This document shows positions 1-5,415 of a stretch of DNA of 13,677 nucleotides, in pieces; positions within the stretch are counted from its first letter, which is position 1; the number at the start of each line of letters is the position of its first letter. A program made the translations under genes and the position numbers. The stretch is from Synergistaceae bacterium UBA1358. Lineage in GTDB: Bacteria > Synergistota > Synergistia > Synergistales > Synergistaceae. The notes beneath the pieces are model-generated. The model made no database searches. It saw nothing but the letters and a program-made list of their open reading frames with translations, and was not told the origin of the DNA. The stretch lies in the NCBI GenBank assembly GCA_002306075.1, contig DBRW01000003.1, positions 6,565 through 20,241 on the forward strand. Direction: 5' to 3'.

Positions 1-22
1 CTGCCAGTTGAGCTAACGATCC
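1..22 (-). tRNA. tRNA, partial (5' portion only; isotype not determinable)
   Basis: The reverse complement reads as a tRNA 5' end: a seven-base acceptor strand (GGATCGT), then T8-A9, the D-stem GCTC and the start of the D-loop. The gene runs off the left edge before the anticodon, so the isotype cannot be read. The 5' sequence resembles bacterial tRNA-Lys, but that is only a resemblance. It lies 12 nt downstream of tRNA-His in the same orientation and is probably part of the same transcript. Confidence 0.75.
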
Positions 23-34
23 ACTACAAAAAAG

Positions 35-112
35 TGGGGTGAGCAACGGGAATTGAACCCGCAACCTCTGGAGCCACAGTCCAGTGCTCTAACCAATTGA
101 GCTATGCTCACC
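35..112 (-). tRNA. tRNA-His (anticodon GTG)
   Basis: The reverse complement folds as a complete cloverleaf. The seven-base acceptor stem pairs GTGAGCA with TGCTCAC. The anticodon loop is CTGTGGC with anticodon GTG (plus-strand 75-77), and the T-arm carries GGTTCAATTCC. The extra G at -1 that is specific to tRNA-His is present at 112 and faces discriminator C73. The 3' CCA is encoded at 35-37. It is the middle tRNA of a minus-strand cluster. Confidence 0.96.
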
Positions 113-138
113 ATTCAATGCTTGTTCAGTTTTCAAAG

Positions 139-215
139 TGGCGCGCCTGAAGGGACTCGAACCCCCGGCCCACTGCTTAGAAGGCAGTTGCTCTATCCGG
201 CTGAGCTACAGGCGC
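139..215 (-). tRNA. tRNA-Arg (anticodon TCT)
   Basis: The reverse complement folds as a complete cloverleaf. The acceptor stem pairs GCGCCTG with CAGGCGC, the D-arm is GTAGCTCAGCCGGATAGAGC, and the anticodon stem ACTGC/GCAGT encloses loop CTTCTAA. The anticodon is TCT (plus-strand 179-181), which reads AGA codons. The T-arm has GGGTTCGAGTCCC. Discriminator G73 and an encoded CCA (139-141) follow. It is the first gene of the tRNA cluster, about 35 bp downstream of the promoter. Confidence 0.97.
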
Positions 216-250
216 ACGCCTCACACTGCCTCTGCCGAAGCACGAGAGAC

Positions 251-278
251 ATTATAACGAATACTCCGTCGCTGTCAA
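251..278 (-). promoter_or_regulatory. Consensus sigma70-type promoter of the tRNA cluster
   Basis: On the minus strand, TTGACA (plus 273-278) and TATAAT (plus 251-256) are separated by exactly 16 bp. Both hexamers match the consensus perfectly. The -10 lies 35 bp upstream of the tRNA-Arg 5' end, which leaves room for a short leader removed by RNase P. This is the layout expected for a constitutively strong stable-RNA promoter. No other gene lies downstream on this strand before the tRNAs. Confidence 0.9.
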
Positions 279-294
279 GTCGTCAAGGGTTTAT

Positions 295-319
295 AAAACC
301 GAGGGAGATCTCCCGTTTT
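295..319. promoter_or_regulatory. Palindrome in the divergent tRNA / small-gene intergenic region
   Basis: GGGAGATCTCCC at 303-314 is a perfect 12-bp palindrome. It is flanked by AAAAC (295-299) and GTTTT (315-319), which can extend the dyad across a 3-nt bulge. It sits 17 bp upstream of the -35 of the tRNA promoter. The region is divergent, with tRNAs leftward and the small gene at 484 rightward, so a terminator is not expected here. A protein-binding site is more likely, but nothing identifies the protein. Confidence 0.35.
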
Positions 320-395
320 GCGTTTATCTGCGCATGTTCCGACGCAATATGTGAAAGTCAGTATTTTGATAAATTTTGATCATTTCTGTCCGATA

Positions 396-405
396 CTGTT
401 AACAG
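396..405. promoter_or_regulatory. CTGTTAACAG palindrome upstream of the small plus-strand gene
   Basis: This is a perfect 10-bp palindrome about 80 bp upstream of the start codon at 484. I could not assign a convincing -35/-10 pair to the downstream gene. TATCAT (426-431) and TTATAC (448-453) are possible -10 elements without good -35 partners. The palindrome may be an operator, but a 10-bp dyad can arise by chance. The rest of 279-483 shows no gene. Confidence 0.25.
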
Positions 406-483
406 GCATGATCCTCTGATTCTGCTATCATAGATACGTCACATACATTATACAAACTTATGGATATCGGGAGGGATCTTTTC

Positions 484-741
484 ATGAATTGTTTCCAGAT
501 AATGGCTGTAAAGATCGAACAGAGAGAGACGACCGCCGTTGAGGTACAAAAAATACTGACCGAGTACGGATGCCATATCAAAACAAGGCTCGGCCTCCAC
601 GACCAGACCTGCGACAATACCTGCTCGCCGTCTGGGATACTTATCCTTCAGCTTTGCTGCGGCGAAGATCTCGCCGAAGAGCTCAACAAGAAGCTGAACG
701 AGGTACACGGAGTTAAGGCAAAGCTCGTAAACCTCGTGTAA
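484..741 (+). CDS. Small TM1266-like putative iron-only hydrogenase system regulator
   Basis: The gene encodes 85 residues. I chose ATG 484 because GGAGGG at 470-475 lies 8 nt upstream; an in-frame ATG at 460 precedes that site. The pattern is a beta-strand 'FQIMAVKIEQRE', a helix about residues 16-28, 'YGCHIKTRLGLH', a central strand 'GILILQLCC' and a final helix with 'LNEVHGVKAKLVN'. This beta-alpha-beta-beta-alpha-beta (ACT/ferredoxin-like) arrangement recalls the TM1266 family, annotated as putative [FeFe]-hydrogenase system regulators. The family call rests on pattern, not on a search. Cysteines at 3, 30, 43, 47, 58 and 59, including a CxxxC and a CC pair, are unusually many for such a protein and might bind a metal. 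It is monocistronic and the only intact plus-strand gene in the window. Confidence 0.62.
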   Translation: MNCFQIMAVKIEQRETTAVEVQKILTEYGCHIKTRLGLHDQTCDNTCSPSGILILQLCCGEDLAEELNKKLNEVHGVKAKLVNLV

Positions 742-758
742 CGATCAGAGATGCGCTG

Positions 759-808
759 AATATAACGCCGGGGACCTATGAAGGCTTCCCGGCGTTATAT
801 TTTTGTTT
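759..808 (+). terminator. Strong intrinsic terminator shared by convergent genes
   Basis: ATATAACGCCGGG (760-772) pairs perfectly with CCCGGCGTTATAT (788-800), giving a 13-bp stem around a 15-nt loop. TTTTGTTT follows on the plus strand. It lies 18 bp after the stop of the small plus-strand gene. The otsA stop codon (plus 776-778) lies inside the loop, and one stem arm encodes the last otsA residues. On the minus strand the stem is not followed by a T-run, so it should terminate best in the plus direction. Confidence 0.9.
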
Positions 809-2296
809 GATCTTAAAAAGACCGGGCCAGAGGGAGGGAAGATCCTGTTCCGGGAAATCTCCGAGTTTCTTGCCCGCTGCGGCTCTCAGAAAATTATCGA
901 CCCACCAGAATACATCCTGCCTCCTTATCGCTTCCCTCATTGACTTCATTCTTGCTTTTTGCTCTTCTTCATCCATCATAAATGCCCTGTAAATAGATTC
1001 AGAGACGTCGCAAACGTCATAGGGGTTGACCAGGACTGCCCCTTTGGAAAGCTGTATGGCAGCTCCCGTAAACTCGCTCAGGATAAGGACTCCCCCTTTT
1101 CTTCCCTTGCTTGCACAGTATTCCTTGCACACCAGGTTCATCCCATCTTTGAGCGAAGTCACGATAGCGATGTCTGCCGCACGGTATGCGGCGTAAAGTT
1201 CGGTTTCCGGAAGCGACCCGTGGCGCCAGATCACCGGCGTCCACCTTGTGGTCGAATATTTGCCGTTTATCTCGCTTATCAGCAGTTCTATCTCGTTCCT
1301 GAGCTCCCTGTACTCGTTGATCGTATCTCTGCTTGGGATAACGAGCTGGAAGAGCGTTAATTTTTCTCTGAGTTCGGGGTGTTCCTGAAGACACTTGTCA
1401 AACCCTTTCAGCTTCTGCGGTATTCCCTTAGAATAGTCGAGACGGTCGACTCCGATCATCATCTTTTCAGTATATATCTCATCTTTGATCTGTTTTGCTC
1501 TTTTTACAACAGGACCTGAACTGCCCAATGACGAATAACGCCTATAGTCGATGCTGATAGGCATGCTGCCTGCAAGAAATGCCCTGTCGTCTATCCTGAC
1601 CTTGATGACATGTCCTCTGCCGTAGACTGTCGCGCCCGGGTAGAAGACCCTTACGCATTCTATGAAATTTCTCCTGTCTCTCTGAGTCTGGAAGCAGACG
1701 AGAGAGTAGCATGTCAGCTGGTAAAGGATCTCCTTCCTCCAGGGAAGCTTCATGAAAACGTCCAGGCTTGGGAAGGGGATGTGCAGGAAGAAAGACGACC
1801 TCAGGTCGGGGTTTTTATTCAGAAGCATAGATCCCAGCGGAATAAGCTGATAGTCGTTGACCCAGATAAAATCGTTTTCCGAGGCATGTCCGTGAACGAC
1901 TTTGGCAAATTTTTCGTTTGCTCTGATATATCCCTCCCAGTATTCGGGCAGAAAATCGCACCTTGACTGAAAATCATGAAAGAGCGGCCACAGGACGGAG
2001 TTTGAAAAACCGTGATAGTATTCTTCTATATCTTTTTTGGTAAGCAGTACCGGCATGAATCTGTATCCGTTCTTCTTTGATATAGGACCGAGTATTTCTT
2101 TCAGGACGGACATTTTGACCTCTTCGCATGTGCCCGGCCATCCGACCCAGAATCCCCCCCTGTTCTTGAGTACGGGATCCAGTGCGTTCACCAGTCCTCC
2201 GGAGGAGGATTTTGCCTCCCATTTGTTGTCATTGCTGGTCATCGTCACAGGAAGTCTGTTGGACACGACAAGGAACCGGCCTTTATTATCTTTCAT
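776..2296 (-). CDS. otsA: Alpha,alpha-trehalose-6-phosphate synthase (GT20)
   Basis: This cytoplasmic enzyme transfers glucose from an NDP-glucose to glucose-6-phosphate to make trehalose-6-phosphate. The 506-residue protein (E. coli OtsA is about 474) has the family landmarks in order: SNRLP (12-16), SSGGLV (31-36), GFWVGWPG (48-55), YYHGFSNSVLWP (93-104), NDYQL (147-151), FFLHIPFPS (169-177), DRLDYSKGI (284-292) and KDGMNLVCKEY (383-393). I chose ATG 2296 because the AAGGG site is 10 nt upstream; an in-frame ATG at 2305 would sit on top of that site. It overlaps otsB by 11 bp and is last in the operon. Oddity: the block that reads HDYHL in E. coli OtsA is NDYQL here. The Asp is kept but two His are replaced. 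A related GT20 activity such as glucosylglycerol-phosphate synthase is possible, but the otsB and treT neighbours favour trehalose. Confidence 0.92.
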   Translation of the reverse strand: MKDNKGRFLVVSNRLPVTMTSNDNKWEAKSSSGGLVNALDPVLKNRGGFWVGWPGTCEEVKMSVLKEILGPISKKNGYRFMPVLLTKKDIEEYYHGFSNSVLWPLFHDFQSRCDFLPEYWEGYIRANEKFAKVVHGHASENDFIWVNDYQLIPLGSMLLNKNPDLRSSFFLHIPFPSLDVFMKLPWRKEILYQLTCYSLVCFQTQRDRRNFIECVRVFYPGATVYGRGHVIKVRIDDRAFLAGSMPISIDYRRYSSLGSSGPVVKRAKQIKDEIYTEKMMIGVDRLDYSKGIPQKLKGFDKCLQEHPELREKLTLFQLVIPSRDTINEYRELRNEIELLISEINGKYSTTRWTPVIWRHGSLPETELYAAYRAADIAIVTSLKDGMNLVCKEYCASKGRKGGVLILSEFTGAAIQLSKGAVLVNPYDVCDVSESIYRAFMMDEEEQKARMKSMREAIRRQDVFWWVDNFLRAAAGKKLGDFPEQDLPSLWPGLFKIKQKYNAGKPS

Positions 2297-3098
2297 CGGT
2301 ACCATTCCCTTTCTTCGCCATCCTATGCAGCCAGAACTCCAGGAATGTGTTTACTTCGCTGTTGTGTATCGATACGTTCGCATGGCTTTCGCGAAGTTTG
2401 CTGAAGACAAGGATGGCCACCCCCGCCTCCCTTTCCCTTACGGCGACAAATGCGTCTTCATCCGTCATGTCATCCCCCATATAGCATATGGGGGATGAAT
2501 ACGGATGCTCGCTGCATATCCTGCGCAGAGCGTTTCCCTTTGAAAAATCAGGCATCATGAATTCAATCCCTCCGTCGAAAGGAAGGATCCTCAGGCCTGC
2601 TTCAGTTGCAGCATTGGTTATATCGCGCGAAAATTCGGCGTAACGGTCGGCAGTTTCTCTGTTCTCGCGCCAGTGAAGAGCTATCCCCGAATACTTGACC
2701 TCGACAGACCTATTCGGAAAATCCCCGAAAAGCCAGGAGAATTCATTCATTTTACTCAGCGCTTCGGGCGACACCTCCGCCCTCTCCAAAAGGCCGTCGG
2801 GGCCGAGTCTTTCCATGCCGTGGCACCCCCATATCTCCACAGGAAGAGATACAAGCTGCCGGACTTCCTCTGCGCACCTTCCCGAGACGAGGATCACTTC
2901 TCCGCCGGCGTCACAGATCGCACCAAGAAGATCCTGAGTCTGCGCCCCGGGAACAGCCTTCTCCCTCTCCTTTCTGAAAGGGGCTAGAGTTCCGTCATAA
3001 TCACTGATCAGCAGCGGCGAGACACGGTCGTATGCTGAAAAGAAATGCACATACTCTTCTGGTGTGAGCCTGGGCGGCTTCAGAACCATCTCTCCCAC
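2286..3098 (-). CDS. otsB: Trehalose-6-phosphate phosphatase (HAD family)
   Basis: The enzyme dephosphorylates trehalose-6-phosphate to trehalose and is the partner of the adjacent OtsA. HAD motifs are clear: motif I DYDGTLAPF (33-41) with Asp33 as nucleophile and Asp35 as general acid, motif II SGR (72-74), the family block GCHGMER (91-97), Lys187 in SKGNAL, and motif IV GDDMTDEDAF (208-217). The length of 270 residues matches the family (about 266 in E. coli). The start at 3098 is a GTG; an ATG at 3089 (residue 4) is an equally credible start, and the choice does not affect the domain. The gene overlaps the end of treT by 10-19 bp and otsA by 11 bp, so the three genes are probably translationally coupled. 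Confidence 0.93.
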   Translation of the reverse strand: MGEMVLKPPRLTPEEYVHFFSAYDRVSPLLISDYDGTLAPFRKEREKAVPGAQTQDLLGAICDAGGEVILVSGRCAEEVRQLVSLPVEIWGCHGMERLGPDGLLERAEVSPEALSKMNEFSWLFGDFPNRSVEVKYSGIALHWRENRETADRYAEFSRDITNAATEAGLRILPFDGGIEFMMPDFSKGNALRRICSEHPYSSPICYMGDDMTDEDAFVAVREREAGVAILVFSKLRESHANVSIHNSEVNTFLEFWLHRMAKKGNGTDER

Positions 3099-4318
3099 GG
3101 CCCTTCTTTCAGATCAAGAGAGATGAGCATCGTAATGTATCTTTTCAAATGTCCGGTGATAAGGAAATTCTCCAGGACATATTCCCTGGCGTTTTTCCCC
3201 ATCCTCTCCCTTTTCCATGGGTGTGAAAGCAGGTATCGCGTCCTTATGGCCGCACCCTCCGGCGTCCTTACCCTGAAACCGTTGAATCTGTTTATGACCT
3301 GGAGTCTTATCCCGCCGACATTGCCGCCTATGACAGCCTTGTTTTTCCACATTGCTTCCGTAACGGTAAGGCCGAAGCCTTCGCGGATCGATTTCTGCAT
3401 TACCACATCGGCGCCCGATTGAAGTGCGTTGATCGTCCTGTGCGAGTCGGAAGGAAGCATGAGGATCGATATATCGGGGTCTCCTTTTGCGGCGTCCTCG
3501 ACTTCCCTCAGTATCTCGAGTGCCTCAGGATCGTCGTCGGCTTCTCCTCCCGCCATTACTAGTCTGATGTCCACATGTTCCTTTATTATCCGGTAGCTCT
3601 CTATGACACCCAGGGGGTCCTTAAATTTGTCAAACCTCGATACCTGAAGCACGATCGGCTTATCCATGGGGATGCCCAGATCATTATAAGTTTTTTCGAT
3701 CTCGTCCCTTTCGAGCGGGATATTCTTCTCCGAGAGGGGATCGATGCTCGGTGTGATGAGGAACTGCGGGTGAGGCAGCTTCTGGGCAAAGTCGGGCAGG
3801 GAGAAGACCGAGGCGTCGTAAGCGGATACCTGTTCTTTGATAAACTTCCAGACGCTTTTGTTGGGAGCACTTACATCTATATGGCATCTCCAGACCCACT
3901 TCCCCTTCCTTTTCGGGAAACTGTGGATCAGCGCAGCGGGTTGAGGATCGTGAATAAACACATAATCGGCATCCCCCAGGATATCCTTGAGCTTCTCCGC
4001 GTTCCTGCGGACGGTATCAAGGTAAGTCTCCTTCTGACGGTCAGACAGCACCCCCGGCATGCCCTGAAGGGTGTTGTGCATCATCTTCGTGCAGTTGAAA
4101 AATGATTCGTCGCCCTCGATCACTTCCCACGAAACATCAAGACCAAGCTCTTTGGACAGGGGTATCATCGAAGAAAGGATCTCGGCCACTCCTCCGCCTG
4201 ATCTTGTGGAATTGACATGGACTATCTTTTTGCCCTTCAGCCTGTCAGCGACCCTGACGAGGCTGTCCATCGCGGCGGACCCTATGATCTCGGCATATTT
4301 ATTCAGCATCTCAGACAT
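3080..4318 (-). CDS. treT: Trehalose synthase TreT-like, GT4 family
   Basis: TreT enzymes reversibly join NDP-glucose and free glucose to give trehalose. The 412-residue protein has the TreT-type N-terminal block HVNSTRSGGGVAEIL (34-48), then FIHDPQPAAL (121-130) and RCHIDVSAPN (144-153) in the acceptor lobe. The C-terminal GT-B lobe has LQVSRFDKFKDP and the EX7E-type donor loop SIREGFGLTVTEAMW. Its length is like characterised archaeal TreT (about 415). ATG 4318 overlaps the upstream stop by one base (TGATG) and has AAAGGGGG about 9 nt upstream; a GTG at 4321 is a possible alternative. It lies in one operon with otsB and otsA, which is redundant on paper. The preferred physiological direction cannot be told from sequence. 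A related sucrose- or mannosyl-type GT4 is less likely given the N-terminal block. Confidence 0.85.
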   Translation of the reverse strand: MSEMLNKYAEIIGSAAMDSLVRVADRLKGKKIVHVNSTRSGGGVAEILSSMIPLSKELGLDVSWEVIEGDESFFNCTKMMHNTLQGMPGVLSDRQKETYLDTVRRNAEKLKDILGDADYVFIHDPQPAALIHSFPKRKGKWVWRCHIDVSAPNKSVWKFIKEQVSAYDASVFSLPDFAQKLPHPQFLITPSIDPLSEKNIPLERDEIEKTYNDLGIPMDKPIVLQVSRFDKFKDPLGVIESYRIIKEHVDIRLVMAGGEADDDPEALEILREVEDAAKGDPDISILMLPSDSHRTINALQSGADVVMQKSIREGFGLTVTEAMWKNKAVIGGNVGGIRLQVINRFNGFRVRTPEGAAIRTRYLLSHPWKRERMGKNAREYVLENFLITGHLKRYITMLISLDLKEGPWERWF

Positions 4319-4995
4319 CACATCATGCCCCCTTTGCCGGCCTTCCAGTCGTCGATTATCGATAAGACCTGTGCCTTGAGTTCAGAGAGGGAAAAGAGGT
4401 AGGAATCGACATTTTTGAGCCTCTTCCTCAAAGACGCGGACTCTTCGGGGAACTGCTCAAGCCATAACGTAAAATCATCCTTGCATTCGGGAGAACGCCT
4501 CCTGCCGTCAATGAAATGGTAGAAGAAGCTCTCTCTGCTGCAGTTTCTCACGGCATCGGGAAATTCTTCAAGGGAGGCAGCCTCAGTCCCCGTGTCGAAG
4601 ACCAATTTTTTACATGCGATGAAATGGAAGTCACGGTCTGCTTTCTTCCAGCTTAGGAAATCATCGTTTTCCAGCCTTTTGTCAAGGATATCCAGAATAA
4701 CATTGCGTATATCGTCGAAGTTTTGGAATTTGACCGGGTTTATGGCCCCCAAAGCTTCTGCGAGTTTGAAATCCCTGAGACTGCTGTTTATCCATGAGGC
4801 GAAGTCGTTGTTGAATTCCGACTCAGAAATGTGGGGCCTGACCATACGCCCCCAGAAATGGAAGTAGATCGAACTGTCATCTACCTGTTTAAGGCCTGCA
4901 TACAACTCACGGAGCGTCTGTGCCCTTATCCCCGTCGCAAGGAGCAGGACTGCGGACTCCATAAATCTGAAAGGTTTGATCTTTGCATCTGCCAT
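4318..4995 (-). CDS. DUF5752-like protein of unknown function, first gene of the trehalose operon
   Basis: The 225-residue protein has no signal peptide and no membrane segment. Its features are a conserved-looking 'LLATGIRAQTLREL' near residue 20 and 'SSIYFHFWGRM' near residues 40-51. Two tryptophan-containing repeats of the type 'FNNDFASW' (61-68) and 'FTLWLEQFP' follow, and the C-terminal part is charged and helical. I recognise this as the DUF5752 family from memory, without a search, and no function is known to me. It has AGGGGG about 6 nt before ATG 4995. Its stop overlaps the treT start by one base, so the two are almost certainly coupled. Position suggests a role with the trehalose enzymes, for example as a scaffold or regulator, but that is inference. 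The residues do not suggest a hydrolase or transferase fold. Confidence 0.8.
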   Translation of the reverse strand: MADAKIKPFRFMESAVLLLATGIRAQTLRELYAGLKQVDDSSIYFHFWGRMVRPHISESEFNNDFASWINSSLRDFKLAEALGAINPVKFQNFDDIRNVILDILDKRLENDDFLSWKKADRDFHFIACKKLVFDTGTEAASLEEFPDAVRNCSRESFFYHFIDGRRRSPECKDDFTLWLEQFPEESASLRKRLKNVDSYLFSLSELKAQVLSIIDDWKAGKGGMM

Positions 4996-5055
4996 TATCT
5001 TATTCCCCCTTTAACTTGCATTCTCATCTCCCCTGTTATGCCTGAATATCTTAGT

Positions 5056-5082
5056 AGTATAACATAAAGTGATCCATGTTAA
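5056..5082 (-). promoter_or_regulatory. Putative promoter of the trehalose operon
   Basis: On the minus strand TTAACA (plus 5077-5082, five of six consensus bases) and TATACT (plus 5056-5061, five of six) are 15 bp apart. That spacing is slightly short. Transcription would begin near 5049, giving a leader of about 54 nt before the ATG at 4995. It is the only good promoter-like pair between the upstream terminator and the operon. Confidence 0.6.
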
Positions 5083-5104
5083 AAAATTACACTCAGCCTG
5101 TGAG

Positions 5105-5120
5105 CTTTAGCGATCTAAAG
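5105..5120. repeat. Inverted repeat upstream of the trehalose promoter
   Basis: CTTTAG and CTAAAG are perfect inverted arms separated by CGAT. The centre is near -63 relative to the predicted start site and upstream of the -35. That is where an activator could bind. It might instead be a chance dyad in AT-rich DNA, and no regulator gene is adjacent. Confidence 0.4.
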
Positions 5121-5130
5121 TCTGAAATGA

Positions 5131-5166
5131 TAAAAACGGACACCCCGGAGTTTTCGGGATGTCCGT
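5131..5166 (-). terminator. Intrinsic terminator after the peptidase-tautomerase operon
   Basis: On the minus strand an arm at plus 5155-5166 pairs with plus 5136-5147 (ACGGACATCCCG with CGGGGTGTCCGT, one G.U pair). The loop is about 7 nt and TTTTTAT follows. It lies 30 bp downstream of the tautomerase stop and separates that operon from the trehalose promoter. Confidence 0.9.
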
Positions 5167-5196
5167 GATTTACGATAAATAGACAGAAGGCGTTCT

Positions 5197-5385
5197 TCAG
5201 TGCTGTTTCTTTGACAGCATCTCTCCCCCCACCCCTATGTTGTCCTTGCACATTTCATTGATGAGGACCACATAGGCGGCCTCTGGGATGCCCATTATGC
5301 TGCTGGCTGTCTGTGTGAGAGACTTTATCAGCTGCTCCTTCTTTTCGACTTCCATAGCGGAACAATCGATCTTGATCACCGGCAT
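5197..5385 (-). CDS. 4-oxalocrotonate tautomerase superfamily protein
   Basis: This is a 62-residue member of the tautomerase superfamily, which uses an N-terminal proline as general base after Met removal and usually assembles as a hexamer. The start at ATG 5385 gives Met-Pro and has GGAGG 8 nt upstream; the longer GTG-initiated frame would bury the proline and is rejected. The C-terminal part is family-like: 'VVLINEMCKDNIGVGGE' matches the classical 'VIITEMAKGHFGIGGE'. However, the positions of Arg11 and Arg39 that bind and polarise substrate in the classical Pseudomonas enzyme read Glu and Val here. The substrate is therefore probably different and cannot be named. The gene lies 30 bp after the C69 dipeptidase, before a terminator, so the two appear co-transcribed. 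Confidence 0.88.
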   Translation of the reverse strand: MPVIKIDCSAMEVEKKEQLIKSLTQTASSIMGIPEAAYVVLINEMCKDNIGVGGEMLSKKQH

Positions 5386-5415
5386 ACATTTCACCTCCAG
5401 ACGATTATGAAGATA

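Noticed and set aside
104..379. Open frame running through the tRNA genes
   Set aside because: It overlaps two complete cloverleaf tRNAs and their promoter.
959..1360. 133-codon plus-strand open frame and similar ones at 1610-1966 and 2037-2498
   Set aside because: They are antisense to otsA and otsB, whose motifs are unmistakable.
5386..5394. GTG start for the tautomerase
   Set aside because: It would place three residues before the catalytic proline and overlap the ribosome binding site.
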